Assembly: GCA_013115145.1 (NCBI GenBank) | Contig: JAAPAO010000225.1 | Coordinates: 6,495-50,372, forward strand | Direction: 5' to 3' | Source: Perkinsus chesapeaki | Lineage: Eukaryota; Perkinsozoa; Perkinsida; Perkinsidae | DNA: 43,878 nt | Shown here: positions 1 to 11,309 of the stretch, one piece after another | Numbering within the stretch: position 1 is the first letter of the stretch | How the letters are laid out: the number at the start of each line of letters is the position of its first letter | The notes under the pieces: model-generated | What the model was told of the DNA's origin: nothing | Databases searched by the model: none | The model's input: only the letters and a program-made list of their open reading frames with translations | Position numbers and translations under genes: made by a program

Positions 1-75
1 TATATACTAATATATCCATTATATATAATAATATATCCATTATATATACTAATATATCCATTATATATACTAATA
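1..75. repeat. AT-rich 21-bp tandem repeat
   Basis: Three copies of an AT-rich unit containing TATATCCATTATATA recur with a 21-bp period (the CCATT core at 16, 37 and 58). The left edge of the window cuts the array, so its full length is unknown. It is simple-sequence DNA with no coding potential. Confidence 0.8.
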
Positions 76-451
76 ATAATAATGGATAATAGTTGAATGG
101 TGTAATATTAAGTATGACTTATTATTATATAAACGTAAAAGTCATTAGAATTGGCTGACATCTCGGCAATACTAATGTAATTCTCTTCGGTGTCGTTGTT
201 ATTCGCTTATCATTTGTGGACCGATTCCCACGGGATATATGAAACTTGGTATTAGTAGCATCAAACCACATAAACTTTATCTCCCAGGTAGATGTATAAC
301 TTCTTTTGTATCCTATAGTTGATAGTGACGTAACAGTAAAGATGAGTTCATAGTGCAGTGCTATCAGCATTGCTGTTAGCATCTGCGTGATGGTTAATGT
401 TGTATGCTGATGATTGTCTTCATCCGGCCTTTGCTGTTGAGTAGGTTAGGG
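76..451. other. No supported gene
   Basis: AT-rich spacer left of the first gene. An open frame on the minus strand (125-382) has no recognisable motif and no fitting splice neighbours. I see nothing else here. Confidence 0.5.
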
Positions 452-929
452 ATGGTATTCAGTCAAGCAGCGGAGATAAGGAAGGCTAATAAGGACTTGG
501 AGGTGATTACCAGTTGCTGGGGGGGATAAGGGTTTGGTTTAAGGAGCGATTGGGGAGGGAGAGAGAAGAGTGGCAGCGGCTGGTGAAGGGAATGAAGGAG
601 AGTCATGTGGAGAGTATGCGGCAATTGCGACAGGAAATTGGGGAGCAGTCGATTCACGCGGTTGAGAAGGTCCGCCAGCTTAACCAGGTGATGCGACAGG
701 GCGTGGGTTCGATCCTTGCACATGTCATTTTTAGTTCGGAGAGCGAGTCATGTCGGAGCTGACCGAGTTGCAAGAGCATCTTTCAATGGTAGACAGTTCT
801 TGTGCAACTCTCCTCCACCTCGGCCGTCAGGTTCGACAAAGCGATTCGCTCAGCGCGTTGGCACCATTAATGGTGGGAGAAAGCACCACTAGTCTGCCGC
901 CTATACCGCAGTCGAGGAAAAGCTCTTGA
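452..929 (+). CDS. Small coiled-coil protein (3 exons)
   Basis: Exons 452-502, 544-687 and 735-929 join in phase with GT-AG introns of 41 and 47 nt and give 129 residues ending at TGA 927-929. The protein begins MVFSQAAEIRKANKDLE and is rich in E, R, Q and K up to about residue 95, with the heptad-like spacing of a coiled coil. A Ser/Pro-rich tail follows (SLPPIPQSRKSS). No signal peptide or enzyme motif is visible. I do not recognise the family. The start is the only in-frame ATG before the first exon, but a further upstream exon cannot be excluded. Intron 2 carries the tRNA-like 3' end listed separately. Confidence 0.6.
703..732 (+). other. tRNA-like 3' end inside an intron
   Basis: Within the intron 688-734, the T-loop-like TTCGATC (708-714) is followed by 5 nt, 7 nt, one base (A) and then TTTTT, directly before the AG. 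This is the spacing of positions 61-65, 66-72, discriminator and Pol III terminator in a tRNA gene. The stem GTGGG/CTTGC pairs weakly, and there is no matching 5' half and no encoded CCA. It looks like a fossil rather than a functional tRNA. Confidence 0.5.
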
Positions 930-1140
930 TGGGAAGCATGGTCGGATATGGTGTAGCATTATTATTGATAGTTGTTGGGTTTGGGGGGAGGGGAATGATT
1001 AATAGTTGTTGCTGTTATTTTAAATGTTGGAATTGAGCAGTGTATCCGGATTGAGGACAGCGGCGGCTTTGTTGCGATCAAGTGGCATAGTGTTGAATCA
1101 AATACCGATTGGAGGAGTGTTGGCAGAGGCGGCTGAAAGG
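930..1140 (+). other. Unassigned coding-like segment
   Basis: Downstream of an AG at 1039-1040 two frames are open. One (1041-1136) reads CIRIEDSGGFVAIKWHS and stops at TGA. The other (from 1042) reads VSGLRTAAALLRSSG and runs to a good donor (AG|GTAATAAG) at the head of the 18-bp repeat array. An ATG at 929 could start a short upstream exon. I could not link these to a start and a stop with confidence, so this may be an exon of an unidentified gene or chance. Confidence 0.25.
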
Positions 1141-1141
1141 T

Positions 1142-1398
1142 AATAAGGGTATTAATAAAGATAGGTGTATTAATAAAGATAGGGGTATCAATGAAGATAG
1201 GGGTATTAATAAAGATAGGTGTATTAATAAAGATAAGGGTATTAATAAAGATAGGGGTATTAATAAAGATAGGGGTATTAATAAAGATAAGGGTATTAAT
1301 AAAGATAGGGGTATTAATAAAGATAAGGGTATTAATAAAGATAGGGGTATCAATGAAGATAAGGGTATTAATAAAGATAGGGGTATCAATGAAGATAT
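1142..1398 (+). repeat. 18-bp minisatellite, 14 copies
   Basis: Fourteen tandem copies of an 18-bp unit with core GTATTAATAAAGATAGG. Three copies carry the variant ATCAATGAAGATA. Because the period is a multiple of three and the unit lacks stops in at least two plus-strand frames, the array stays open and would encode a GINKDR-type hexapeptide if translated. It is flanked by a donor-like (AG|GTAATAAG) and an acceptor-like (GATATCAG) site, so I read it as intronic. An open frame continues to 1549. Confidence 0.9.
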
Positions 1399-1545
1399 CA
1401 GTTTAAATAAGGATTGTTTTGTTTTTATACTTTTGCTTTTGTGTGTTCCTTCTATTGAGATAATATTAAACTGCAAAGAGCCGCTCTTAAACATTACTAT
1501 GTATATTCGTTTGTATCATCTTCATCTGAGTAGTCCAGCATTAGC

Positions 1546-4500
1546 ATGACTATTGATCAAGCCGCTGCTATTACCTTACAATGGCAGTAAACTAGCTTAT
1601 CTATCCAAAGCACCTTTTAACCTCTTAGTGGCTGTTTTATGAGTTGGTCTTGCCTTTAGTATTTGCTCTAACGATTTGGAGGCAGAACGCCGGCGAAGGG
1701 TGACGGCTGAAGTTGTAGGGATCGATAACTCGCTTATGCCCCCAGTGGAGCAGTACATGCATAAAAAGGTAGAAGCGAATTCTCGCGCGCCGCGAAATTA
1801 TAATATGTTTCAGCGCTTGATAGGAGCGGTGCGGCCGTTGTTGGAGGGTAGATTGGGAGGCTCACTGGTGACCTTCGGTTCGTGTGAGAATGGATTCTGG
1901 GTGAATGGGTCGGATATAGATGCTTGTATGGTATTGAAGAATGCCAGGACAAAACAGGTTATAGGGGAAGGGTGGAAAGAGGGAGTGGGAAAGAATTAAA
2001 AGAGGTTTTGGGAGCGGGTATATAGCAGATGCTTTGCGCTCGGTCTGGGGGCAGCAGCGCGAAATGGCCGGGGCAATAGTATTATACTTTATGGTAATGA
2101 AAAATGCAAGGACAAAACAGGTTATAGGGGAAGGGAGAGAATTAAATGGAGATAGCAGCTTATGGGAACGGGTCTTGAGTAGATTCATCGTGCTCGGATT
2201 GGGCGAAGCAGCGCGAAATGGAGGGGACAATAGTATTGTGATTCAGAGGACAAGTGTGGGGTTCGTTACGGCTTTTTTGGGCAGCTTTGTGTCTATAGTA
2301 CTTGGCATCCATAAGTTATCATTTGCTGGCTCAGATTTGTGTATCTAAGCTTCAAGCGATAAAATCAGCATTGAACCGATTGACTATGGCATCCCCATCT
2401 GATGCAGCTAAGGATGTAGCGCGGGTTATGCTAATACGGGGAGCGAGAGTACCGGTGGCTAAGGTATTTGATAGTGAAGGAAAGAATGTAATAGGGAGGG
2501 AGGAGGCGAGGGGTTACTGTACTACTCCAGCGGTTGATAGCATTACGTATTATTTCTGGAGCATCTCAGTGGGTAGGTGGAATTGATAGGGTTTGATGAT
2601 CTTATATAGGTATTGGATATATCTATTAACAATACAGTGGCTATTGAGAATTCACAGTTAGTAGCGGTATGGACTGATTTAGATCATAGAGTTCGGACAT
2701 TGGGAAGGTAAGGGGAAGGAGGCGGAGGCTGGCAGGATTATGCTCACTTTTAATTGAACGTCACCGTTAGTTGTTCAATATGCTTTTGTAGGGTTATAAA
2801 GTATTGGGCAAAACGAAGGCAGATTAATAATAGGAGCCAAGGCACATTTTCAACGGTGAGAGGCATGGCTGGGAAATAGTACGGATTGGTGTTGTCTCAG
2901 TACACACTAATACTGCAGTTAGTTTATTTATTGCAAACCCGACAAAAGCATCCGATTTTGCCGTTATATAGGGATATGGAGCTATTCGCTACGGCTGAAG
3001 AGGAGAGCAGTGAAGGTATTAAGGGAAAGAAGAGAGTGCCATGGGATGGATCAATTGGTTTGGCTTGGCGGCTGAACGACTATGGAACAACTGTGGTTCG
3101 ATCCCTGCATGCCTCGTTTTTCCAGGCGAAGATGGGTCGGGTGGCGATCAGATAGAATCTGTGGAGGCCGAGACTGACGGGGAGAGTGTTACGGTTGCTG
3201 GCAATAGTGCAGATGCGTCCCACAGTGAAGGTGAGTAGCCGGCGATCGGTGTCCTGGGGAATTGTTAGTAGGCTGGAGCGATATGGATGGAACGTTGCGA
3301 CCACTGCCGTTCATGACTAATCGAGAGGAGATATTTGCAAAGTGCGAGGAGCTTGGGAATAACTCGGAGTCGGTTGGGGAGCTGCTCATGGCATTTTTTG
3401 AGCTTTATGGGAGTGAGAGGATGGCAGGGGGAGCGGAGGTAGGGAGGAGGGAGCGGTATGGTTTACTAGTGTTTTGTGATACAAAAATCGTATATATATG
3501 TGTTGGGTTACCCCATAGGGTACAATAGAGTGAGTTTTGAGTAAAGGCATACAGTGCGTTCGCGTTTGTTGGGCAAGTCGCTAAAATTGGAATGATGAAA
3601 CTGAAGTGAGACCTTGAGTACTGTAGCTACTTGACAAGAGGAATCGATTGGTATGGTAATATTAGGAGGGGTTATTGGAGGGAGCGGTAGGAAATATTGG
3701 CATTATGCTATGTGTATGGATCTAAACATAGCATTGAGCGAAGGTATATGGTCATATTAGGAGCATTGGTGGGAGAGAACGGTATGAACTCGGTCTGGTC
3801 GAGATTTCCTGTCCGGTATGATAATCCATAGCTTATCCTTTGAAGGTGCTCTGTTACGATGGTTCAATAAACTACTTTGAGGATAAAGAGGAAGTGACAG
3901 GAGGACAGTGTGGGGAGGAGGAAGGAACAGTACCACAGCAGCAGCCACAGGAGCATGTGTTGGTGATGAGATGCCCAATTAGCAAGAAGGATGTTAATCC
4001 GATGAACAGGGCGGTTTGGGAGGTAATAAGAGAGGGGGGAATAGTTGGATGTTAGTAGTAGGTATTACATGGTGAATTTGTAAGGGCACATAGCATGCTT
4101 TTGGAAGGGGCTACATTGGATGAGGTAATAGAGGAAAGAGTGGTATGAGGGGGGAGGGCTGGGGAGGGGGTGTTAAAGTTTATATGGGAACTTGTATACA
4201 AAGAAGTGTTGCGATAATCTTCCATTGTACTTAAGGGTGATGGTCCTATTGTCGAAAGATTGGTATTGTTTATCTTGAGATTCACTTCATTACAATATCT
4301 GGGTTCTCTACTTCAATGTGGTTCTATTAGTAGGTATGTGAGCCAGCTGAGGAATCACCTTTGACGGTTCGAAGGCGCCGTAGACAGGAGGAGAGAAGGC
4401 AGGCAAAAGCAGCAGAGGAAAGTGGGGATAGGGGCGGATCATCGCAGAACTTCAAATTTAGCTGTGATAGAATCAACCTATCGACATTTCTAGTGCTTTC

Positions 4501-4726
4501 CCGGGAATTGATTCGTGTCGGCCCAGTTGTATACAGTGCTGAGTCTCTTTACGGTGAGATAGCGAACTCCTCAGGTGAATTGATTGGAGAAAAAGACGGT
4601 ATGACAGCAGCGAAGCATGTAGCCCCGTTGCCGCCCCCTCCACCACTGCCAGTGTCCCGATCGTCGGCCGGCAGTCTGCCGCCATTACCGCCATCGTTAA
4701 TGAAGATGATGCATGGTGTTGTATGA
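1546..4726 (+). CDS. Cid1/TUT-type RNA nucleotidyltransferase
   Basis: Template-independent nucleotidyltransferase of the Cid1/terminal uridylyltransferase family, which adds U or A to RNA 3' ends. Core exons: 1546-1586, 1660-1957, 2350-2487, 2610-2707, 2792-2855, 2880-3057, 3126-3230, 3272-3412, 3832-4022 and 4062 onward. The catalytic head is FGSCENGF...GSDIDAC with Asp near residues 99 and 101. The third Asp is in VLDISIN (near 162). The central domain shows YWAKRR, TFSTYGLVLS, SVGELLMAFF and, at the end, NPMNRAVWE...EFVRAHSML. The core could stop at TGA 4146-4148 (446 aa). I prefer continuation by splicing at 4143 through 27-nt exons 4179-4205 and 4236-4262 into 4334-4726 (593 aa), because that last Arg-rich, poly-Pro exon has no start of its own and every join is phase 0. 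Whether it prefers UTP or ATP cannot be told. Intron 2856-2879 is only 24 nt. Confidence 0.85.
1927..2240 (+). repeat. Duplicated exon edge within a TUT intron
   Basis: The last codons of exon 2 plus the start of its intron (1927-1972, with the shared stretch AGGACAAAACAGGTTATAGG) recur about 164 bp downstream (2091-2136). The following sequence with GCAGCAGCGCGAAATGG (near 2051) recurs near 2202-2220. This is an imperfect tandem duplication that copied the exon end and its donor site into the 392-nt intron 1958-2349. Confidence 0.8.
3092..3121 (+). other. tRNA-like 3' end inside a TUT intron
   Basis: Intron 3058-3125 contains TTCGATC (3097-3103), then CCTGC, ATGCCTC, a single G and TTTTT, then CCAG. 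The 5+7+1 spacing to a T-run matches the end of a tRNA gene. The upstream part (GGCTTGGCGGCTGAACGAC) loosely resembles a D-arm, but I could not fold a complete tRNA. Confidence 0.5.
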
Positions 4727-5285
4727 GGTTAATAGGATATTCATTATAGGCTACATTTTACATGGTTTCGGATATATCGTGTTTCTGATGGGCTTTCTTG
4801 AGTGCATTGTTGCGTGCTTGGGCTTGAGGCTCCATATGGGAAAGGAGGGTGTGCCAGTGGTTTTATGTAGCAGCATGCCGATGGTAACATACGTATTGAC
4901 GTGTCCAGCTCAGCTGATGGAATATGGAATGCATCTCTGTCTGTAATCAGTATTCTATCAGATTGCGGTATAATGTGATATCATTATAGAGTATGTTCAC
5001 TTTGTGTGTGCCTGAATGAGGTGTACATGGTAATATACAGTATTAAGGGATATGCGGGATGGGATATGTATTTAGAAAAGTATAATATTGAAAAGTACTG
5101 GGATATAATTTTGCTGATTGCATGTCATGGTAGCTTCTTCGAGGGACACTCTTTTTATAGAAGACTTCTACAGTTTATAAGAATAAAAAAATTGTGTATC
5201 CGTGAAGTGAAGCCTTTTCGAGCACGGTAAAGTTAGCATACTTTGCTTTCAGCTTGTTGTTGTTTTACTTGTTGTTCCTTTACTC
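4727..5285 (+). other. Spacer before TFIIB; no supported gene
   Basis: Several short hydrophobic open frames occur, for example 4775-4946, but none shows a family motif or consistent splice neighbours. The pyrimidine-rich stretch ending TTTCAG near 5250, just before the TFIIB start, could be a 5' leader acceptor. I see nothing else. Confidence 0.4.
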
Positions 5286-8200
5286 ATGCCTGCTAATGTG
5301 CAAGCTCGGGATATCTTAGAGTGTCCAGAATGCAAAGGGAAGACACAAATAGTAGTGGACTATGCTCAAGGTCATACAGAGTTAATGGGTATCGGTTGTA
5401 GATGGAGTTCTCAGAGACTTGCCACTCTTACTTTCGTTTCGACCGGAAGTTGTTGATTTGCCTGTTTTCGTTCATTTTTACTGTAGGCACTTGGATGATA
5501 GTATGCCTTGTGTGTAAAGTACAGAGGATAATTCTGTATACACTATGCCGATTGTATCTAGTGCATTTATCTGTTTTATCAAACCTTATTTAGTAGCCTA
5601 TTACAGAATGACAGATGATCAGTCTGAGATATAAATCTAATAATTATTACTTTCGTTTGCCTTCCTATCAGAAAGTTGCATTTTCCTATTCGGCCTTGCA
5701 ATTCCTTTTCATGCCTTTCCACATAGGTGAATAATCCTCTATCTGTTGTATAGCTATATGTGATGATATAAGCTATAATGTATGAACATAGAATGTATAG
5801 TTTTATAAATATACATACTAGTATCATACATACCATGTATATCTACACTTCATAGGGACTTGTCTACGAGTTAGGCACTGAGCCCGCAGCTATACTTCTA
5901 CACTGGCTACTTTTTGCCTGGTAAGAGGAGGAGTGCTGCCGCCCGAGAAAAATATATATGTACATATGTCGTATGGTATTACACTTATTTCTTGGATCAG
6001 TACACTTGGATAGATGAAGATATTAATATTTTCTGTCATAACATTATATTATGTAGGTTCGGTCATATGCCGTAACTGTGGGTTGATCCTGGAGATGTCA
6101 TGCATCGATGATTCTCAAGAATGGCGGACGTTCTCGGATAGTAGCGGTCCTGATAGGAACCGTGTCGGCGGCACCACTAATAATATGCTTCATTCAGGAG
6201 GCTTGGGAACCAGTGTTGGTAGTAAGGGCGGCGGCTTGTTGTAGTGTGCGTTTTGTAGAGTGTTGGCCTTGGCTTAGCTGAGCTATCACATTTTTGTTAC
6301 TAAATCGCCGTATAAGATACACTTGTTGATGCTGGTAGGCGTTGTATAAATCGACTGGTTCAAGTTTTGCGGAATGTCTTTGATACTCCTTTTTCTCCTC
6401 GGCGTTGCGCAGGAAGCAACATCAATGTGAAAAATGCTACTGGGTATGTGGCCAAGGGACAAGGTCACTTGTGTGATTGTTATTCGCATAAATTCTACAT
6501 TTTTTGTCATATTTCCCACGTGCCCTATCAGGTTTTGGTAATAGTAGATTAGCACGCACGCACATGATGGCTGTTAATAGTGATAATGTTGACCGTACTC
6601 TTAATAAGGGTCATAAGATACTGCGAGATATCATGGATGCATTGGCCTTACCGGATAATATATATACAAGATGTTGCCAGGTAATAATAGGGACTGTTTT
6701 AGCGGTAAGAATACGAATGTATTTTTTTGAAAAATATTGAGACTACTTCGGACCACTCTTAAATTGTCTGTGGAATATCCTCACCAATGCGCCGCGATAA
6801 ATGCTCCTTTGGCGAATCGTTTGGAATTTTCGGAAATTTTCCCGGATTTTTCCAAGCGCACTGATACACGTGAAGATTGCAGCTCAACGGCGAAAGCTAC
6901 CTCTGCTGTTATAGTAGCGCACAGTGGCTTAGCACTTTACAGTTTTTACAGACGCTAACTGTTAGTGAAGCCAGTCATGTTAGAAGAAAACTACAGGAAT
7001 TTCGGGAATTTACGGGTCTTGCGTCACGCAATTTCTTGAATAGTTGAGATTTTGTGATCTATGGTACGAACCTAGTGTGAATAATACAGGTTTCAGATGG
7101 GTGGAAATAAGTAATGCAGAGAGTGTTTTAGATACTAAAACAAATGGATGATAATGGCTTACTGAAGGGCAAGACTAATTATCCTTGGCTATTGGCTGTT
7201 ACATATATGGCATGTAGACAAGAAGGTGCGGGTAGAAGTATTAAGGAGATATTAGCAGCACAACCTACTGTTAAGGTAACACCTAAGTATATTATTAATT
7301 ATATAATGTGAATAATATCCTCTATTGTCCCTGTTATTCCCTGTTACTCCCTGTTACTCCCTGTTACTCCCTGTTACTCCCTGTTACTCCCTGTTACTCC
7401 CTGTTACTCCCTGTTATTCCCTGTTACTCCCTGTTACTCCCTGTTACTCCCTGTTATTCCCTGTTACTCCCTGTTACTCCCTGATATTTAATGATTTCTA
7501 TAATGGTCCCCGATTATTTTCTATTATTCCCCTCTATACTCATACTGATACCCCTGCAAGCATCGACTGCATCATTATTAATCCTCTCTCACTAGAAGCT
7601 CCGCCCCTGTTAGGATAAAGAAGTGGCCAAGAACTTCTGGCGTCTAGAGAAGATGCTCCAGAAGGCATCTGTCCAAGAGGCTCGCAGTGCTTCTGGTGGA
7701 GGTCCAGTCTCTGGTGCGAAGGTCGGGGCAGCTGGAGCTGTGGCTGGTGATAGCTTTATGCCCCGATACTGCAATAGATTGGGTATTCCCGAGTGTGAGA
7801 GGGCAGCAGATCATGTGGCGATGCAAGCGGGTAAGGAAGGAGGTTGGCAGTTGGCCGCAAGGTGATGTGTAGGAAGGGGGGCTATCAGATTAAAATGGTA
7901 ATTGAATTATGATTGAGGACATTCCACCTTTTCTGTCATGTCTTCAATAATTAAGACTTCTTCCATTTCACATCGGAGCTACTGGACACCCTTTAGTGAT
8001 ACAATTATACATTATTATTCGTAATTTAGTGATAGTGTTGAGCTTTTTGTGATTGTCTGTGTGATAGACATGCTTTCTGACACCTCTAGCTTCTGCTGCT
8101 GTTGTTAATAATTTGATTACATTATGTTTATGATAGGTCGTTATGGTTTGATTGGTTCACGTAACCCCTCAGCAGTGGCGGCAGGAGCTCTATTCGCGGT

Positions 8201-8436
8201 GGCCTACGCTATGAATGTGCCCAAGAAACCAACGCTAGACGCAGTAAGAAACAGCCGGTTTAGATTGTTATTGAATTTTGTGGCGCGCGGTTTTTTATCA
8301 GTTATCGGCTGTTTCACAGTGTAGCGTGAACATGATACGGCAAAGCTATTTGACTTTGCGGCCCCATCTCAATCGGTTGCTGCCTACCGGCTTTGTGGTT
8401 AAGGTTCCCGGAGGTCTTGCCGGCATGCCAGCTTGA
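5286..8436 (+). CDS. GTF2B: Transcription initiation factor TFIIB
   Basis: General RNA polymerase II factor that bridges TBP-bound promoter DNA and the polymerase in the nucleus. Exons: 5286-5370, 6057-6218, 6413-6463, 6532-6680, 7132-7275, 7614-7830, 8137-8243 and 8320-8436, giving 343 residues, the normal family length. The N-terminal zinc ribbon has CPEC (residues 13-16) and CRNC (33-36), followed by the B-finger region (EWRTFSD, RVGG). Cyclin fold 1 is marked by LPDNIYTRCCQ and WLLAVTYMACRQEG. Cyclin fold 2 is marked by FMPRYCNRLGIP, SRNPSAVAAGALFAVAYA and RQSYLTLRPHL. All joins keep phase. Two introns are long (5371-6056 and 6681-7131), one holds a 10-bp minisatellite, and the intron at 7831-8136 holds the shared 17-mer at 8074. 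The join at 8244-8319 shortens the usual loop before RQSYLTL and is the least certain. Confidence 0.93.
7331..7480 (+). repeat. 10-bp minisatellite, 15 copies
   Basis: Fifteen head-to-tail copies of CTGTTACTCC, with three CTGTTATTCC variants, lie inside the TFIIB intron 7276-7613. The array is pyrimidine-rich on the coding strand. Copies are nearly identical, implying recent expansion. Confidence 0.95.
8074..8090 (+). repeat. Copy of the shared 17-mer motif
   Basis: TTTCTGACACCTCTAGC occurs here within the TFIIB intron 7831-8136. Other copies are at 12379, 12918, 40467 (minus) and, with one mismatch, 42025. It contains a branch-point-like CTGAC and a pyrimidine-AG end. Confidence 0.6.
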
Positions 8437-8787
8437 TCTATTAATAGTATTATATACTGTCACAATTGTCACATACAGACGTTTCACAGAAGGCTGATGG
8501 TTAGCGTTGGGAAAGGGGAGACGGGGAGGGATGACAAATAAGCTGTTTGGGATTATCGAATAAACAGTTATGCTGGAGGATGGCCGAATTAATTAAAATG
8601 TATCTTTTATGTAGAGACGGCAGTAGGAGGTGTGTATGATCGTCGTTGCGGTCCTGCTGTTATTCGCTGGTCGAGCGGTTGAATTTTAGTTGTATATCTA
8701 GATTTGTTTTAGTTCAACCAGCTCGAGATTATAGCTTCATCTTGGCCATCAACAAGCTGGTATGGCTGTTATTAGTTATTTCTCTTT
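8437..8787 (+). other. Spacer between TFIIB and the Gemin2-like gene
   Basis: No coding frame with support. The final 30 bases before the next ATG are pyrimidine-rich. Nothing else is seen. Confidence 0.4.
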
Positions 8788-11155
8788 ATGTCACCTCGAC
8801 GACGCCGTAGAGGCCAGGCGAGCAATCAGAGGTCTAAGAAGCGGCCGAAGAGGCCAGAGGAAGGGGAGGACCATTCTATAGCTAGGAGAGCGCTGCCGGT
8901 AAAAGGGGATACTTCTATGTTAATTTAGTGATTATTAGCAGTGCGGTTATTGGCCCTGCAGTGGCGTGTAGCCATTGGGGATGCATGTGGACACGGCGAG
9001 GATCCTTGCGTTGAATTTTGTGGAATCCCGTTACGTGGAGAATTATCGCTTGTTTTAGTCTTGGTATTTGACAGTTGCAGGCGTGAATTATTATTTCACG
9101 CGCCGCGAAATAGTTTATCTTGCAGGTGTCTGGGGCGCCATATGAGCCTAGAGAGGGTGAAGCGTCCTGTTTCGAGGACATGCCAGATGACGCTAATGAG
9201 TATCTTAAGAGGGTTATGCACCAAAGGTCTTCGGGGCCACAAAGTATTAGTGTCGACATGTCATCGGAAAGGGTGGATGCTGAAGATGATGATGGGAGTA
9301 AGCATCCTAGGGGTTATTCTTAATAATGGTTATAACTCATGATGCAAAGGTTGACGATTAAATGATATGTATCAATAAGTACAGAGAGTAGGAATGCCGC
9401 TATGCACGTTTAGCTGTTAGTTGGTCATGCGCATTGGGCCTATGCATAGGGGCCTTGGGCATTGTTATTTTCCTATGAAGTAGTAAACAGATTTAACGGT
9501 ATTTAACGGTGTTGTTGTTATTATTATACGTTTTGTGCGCATGTGCATGGGCTGACTAGGATTCGACCCTTTTTGCGCCCGGTGTTGTGTGGATTCTCGA
9601 GTCTCAGTATTTTCACGGTCGGATGGGTAGATCTTCTTCGCCTTCTTGGGCTGCGTCATGCCCTGTAGCCGTCTCCTCTGCATTAATCGCACCAATACGA
9701 CTTGTCGCTTGCACCAATGCCATCGGTTTGGTTAGGCGCCTGCTGTTAGGAGCTCATTTTATCGCTCCACACTATGTAGTAGTGCATACATGTAGTCATG
9801 CTCATCAATAAAAAGTTTTCACGCAAAACAAGGCACATATTGGTAATTGTGATGATTCCTATCACCAAGGTTGTGGTTAGGTCGGTCTATATCTTCATTT
9901 GCTTCCTTCATATGTGTGGATACTCCCATATTACCGGCTAACTACCGTCATGGTGTTAAGGACTCGGAGGAGGTGGAAGAATGGCTGAAGGAATTCAGAG
10001 AGCTACGGGAGAGGATGATGGATGCGGCGGATTCAAGGCAAAACGAAGAGGTAGGATTTCGTGGCGAGTGACGCTTTGGTGAGAAATTAAACGGTTTGTA
10101 ATAGATTTATCTAACTCATGCGGTTTTAAATACTAGTAATCATCACACCGGCGATAGATGAAGATAATCAATTCAAAGGGGGGAAAGTTATGATGATAAT
10201 AATGTACAACCTTGCTAACCAAAGCTTGCGAAACTTAATAGGAACTGAGATGCAAGAAGACAAGTTACTGTATATAGCAAATACCATAGAGCCGCCCGAC
10301 GCAATGAAATTATTTCTATTTGTCCGATTCCTCGGTGACGTTGTGGCATGTGGAATTTCAACCACGATGAGCGAAAATGTATAGGTATGTAATCATGTAA
10401 GAAATAGATACACTGTTCATTTTGAGGACTTCAAAGGCTCTGCTATGCTCGATGGTGTTGTTAATCGATACCGACGTTTTCAGATAATTTTTACGGCCCC
10501 TCCTAATCTTAGCTCATCATCTTGCTCCTCCTCTACCGGTCCTGAGAAGTGGAGTGATTCCTACTTTATTGAGCTTGGTGCTCCAACTGAGGATGTTGTG
10601 GTGGAGATAGATTCAGCAGGAGCAGTAGTTGGCCTGGAGACTGTAGCTAAAGCTATTGGCAGGACGGCCAGAGTGAGGGGGGAAGAGGCTGGTGACCTTC
10701 ATGACCAATCGGAACATTTTACCATTCTCATAAGACAGTTTTTAGGACATACTTGAGTTAAACAAAGCAATCCCCTCTACCTCTTGTTCTCTCTCTAATG
10801 TCCTTGTATGAACACCACGCACGACTTCCCTTTTAGGATCGTTTAATGCTTGTCCATCTCGATGGGTTTTAGATTCGCTGTGTTATATGTTAAGTTATGT
10901 GTCATTCTGGCAGATATCTCGATCTAGACAGAGAAGGCCTGCTGGAGATCTATCATTTGTTGAATGGTGCATCTGGTGTTATGCATTGATGTTGAGGATA
11001 GAGCATCCGCTGATGGCCAGTACTGCTAGTGATATGCAAATGGTAAGGGGTGAGGATAGTCCCAGCAGCAGTGAGGGAATTAGCAGCGGATATAGCAAAG
11101 CGCTAAGTTTGAAGGAGTTTATAATGTGTTATCGCTCTTGTTGACGTCGAACTGA
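8788..11155 (+). CDS. GEMIN2: Gemin2/SIP1-like protein
   Basis: Probable Gemin2 (SMN-interacting protein 1), which holds Sm proteins during snRNP assembly. Exons 8788-8898, 9126-9312, 9881-10050, 10484-10672, 10914-11042 and 11108-11155 join in phase to 277 residues, close to the family's usual size. The N-terminus is a basic run (MSPRRRRRGQ...KKRPKRP) leading to ARRALPV. Next come the family-like DDANEYLKRVMHQR, an amphipathic helix VEEWLKEFRELRERM, the KWSD...LGAPTED region, and the helical block VEWCIWCYALMLRIEHPLM that matches the W-x-ALL-x-L-x-PL segment of Gemin2. The call rests on several weak motifs in the right order, not one diagnostic motif. The last exon is the least certain. The spacing to the next gene is small and on the same strand. 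Confidence 0.6.
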
Positions 11156-11309
11156 CGCAGAACACGACCGCTCAAGTCCCACCACTTGAACCAGGGGGTA
11201 TAGTTGTACTTTCACTACGACCACAGAACCAGTCGTACCTGTCGAGTATTAGGGGTACTTCGGCTCATAGGGCAGCGTATCTGACAATAATCTATGATAG
11301 GAAAAACAG

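Noticed and set aside
4713-4946. 77-codon hydrophobic open frame after the TUT gene
   Set aside because: It has no family motif, and its only link is an alternative reading of the TUT 3' end.
7331-7480. Regular short repeat array resembling a CRISPR
   Set aside because: There are no spacers, the unit is 10 bp, and it lies inside a eukaryotic intron.
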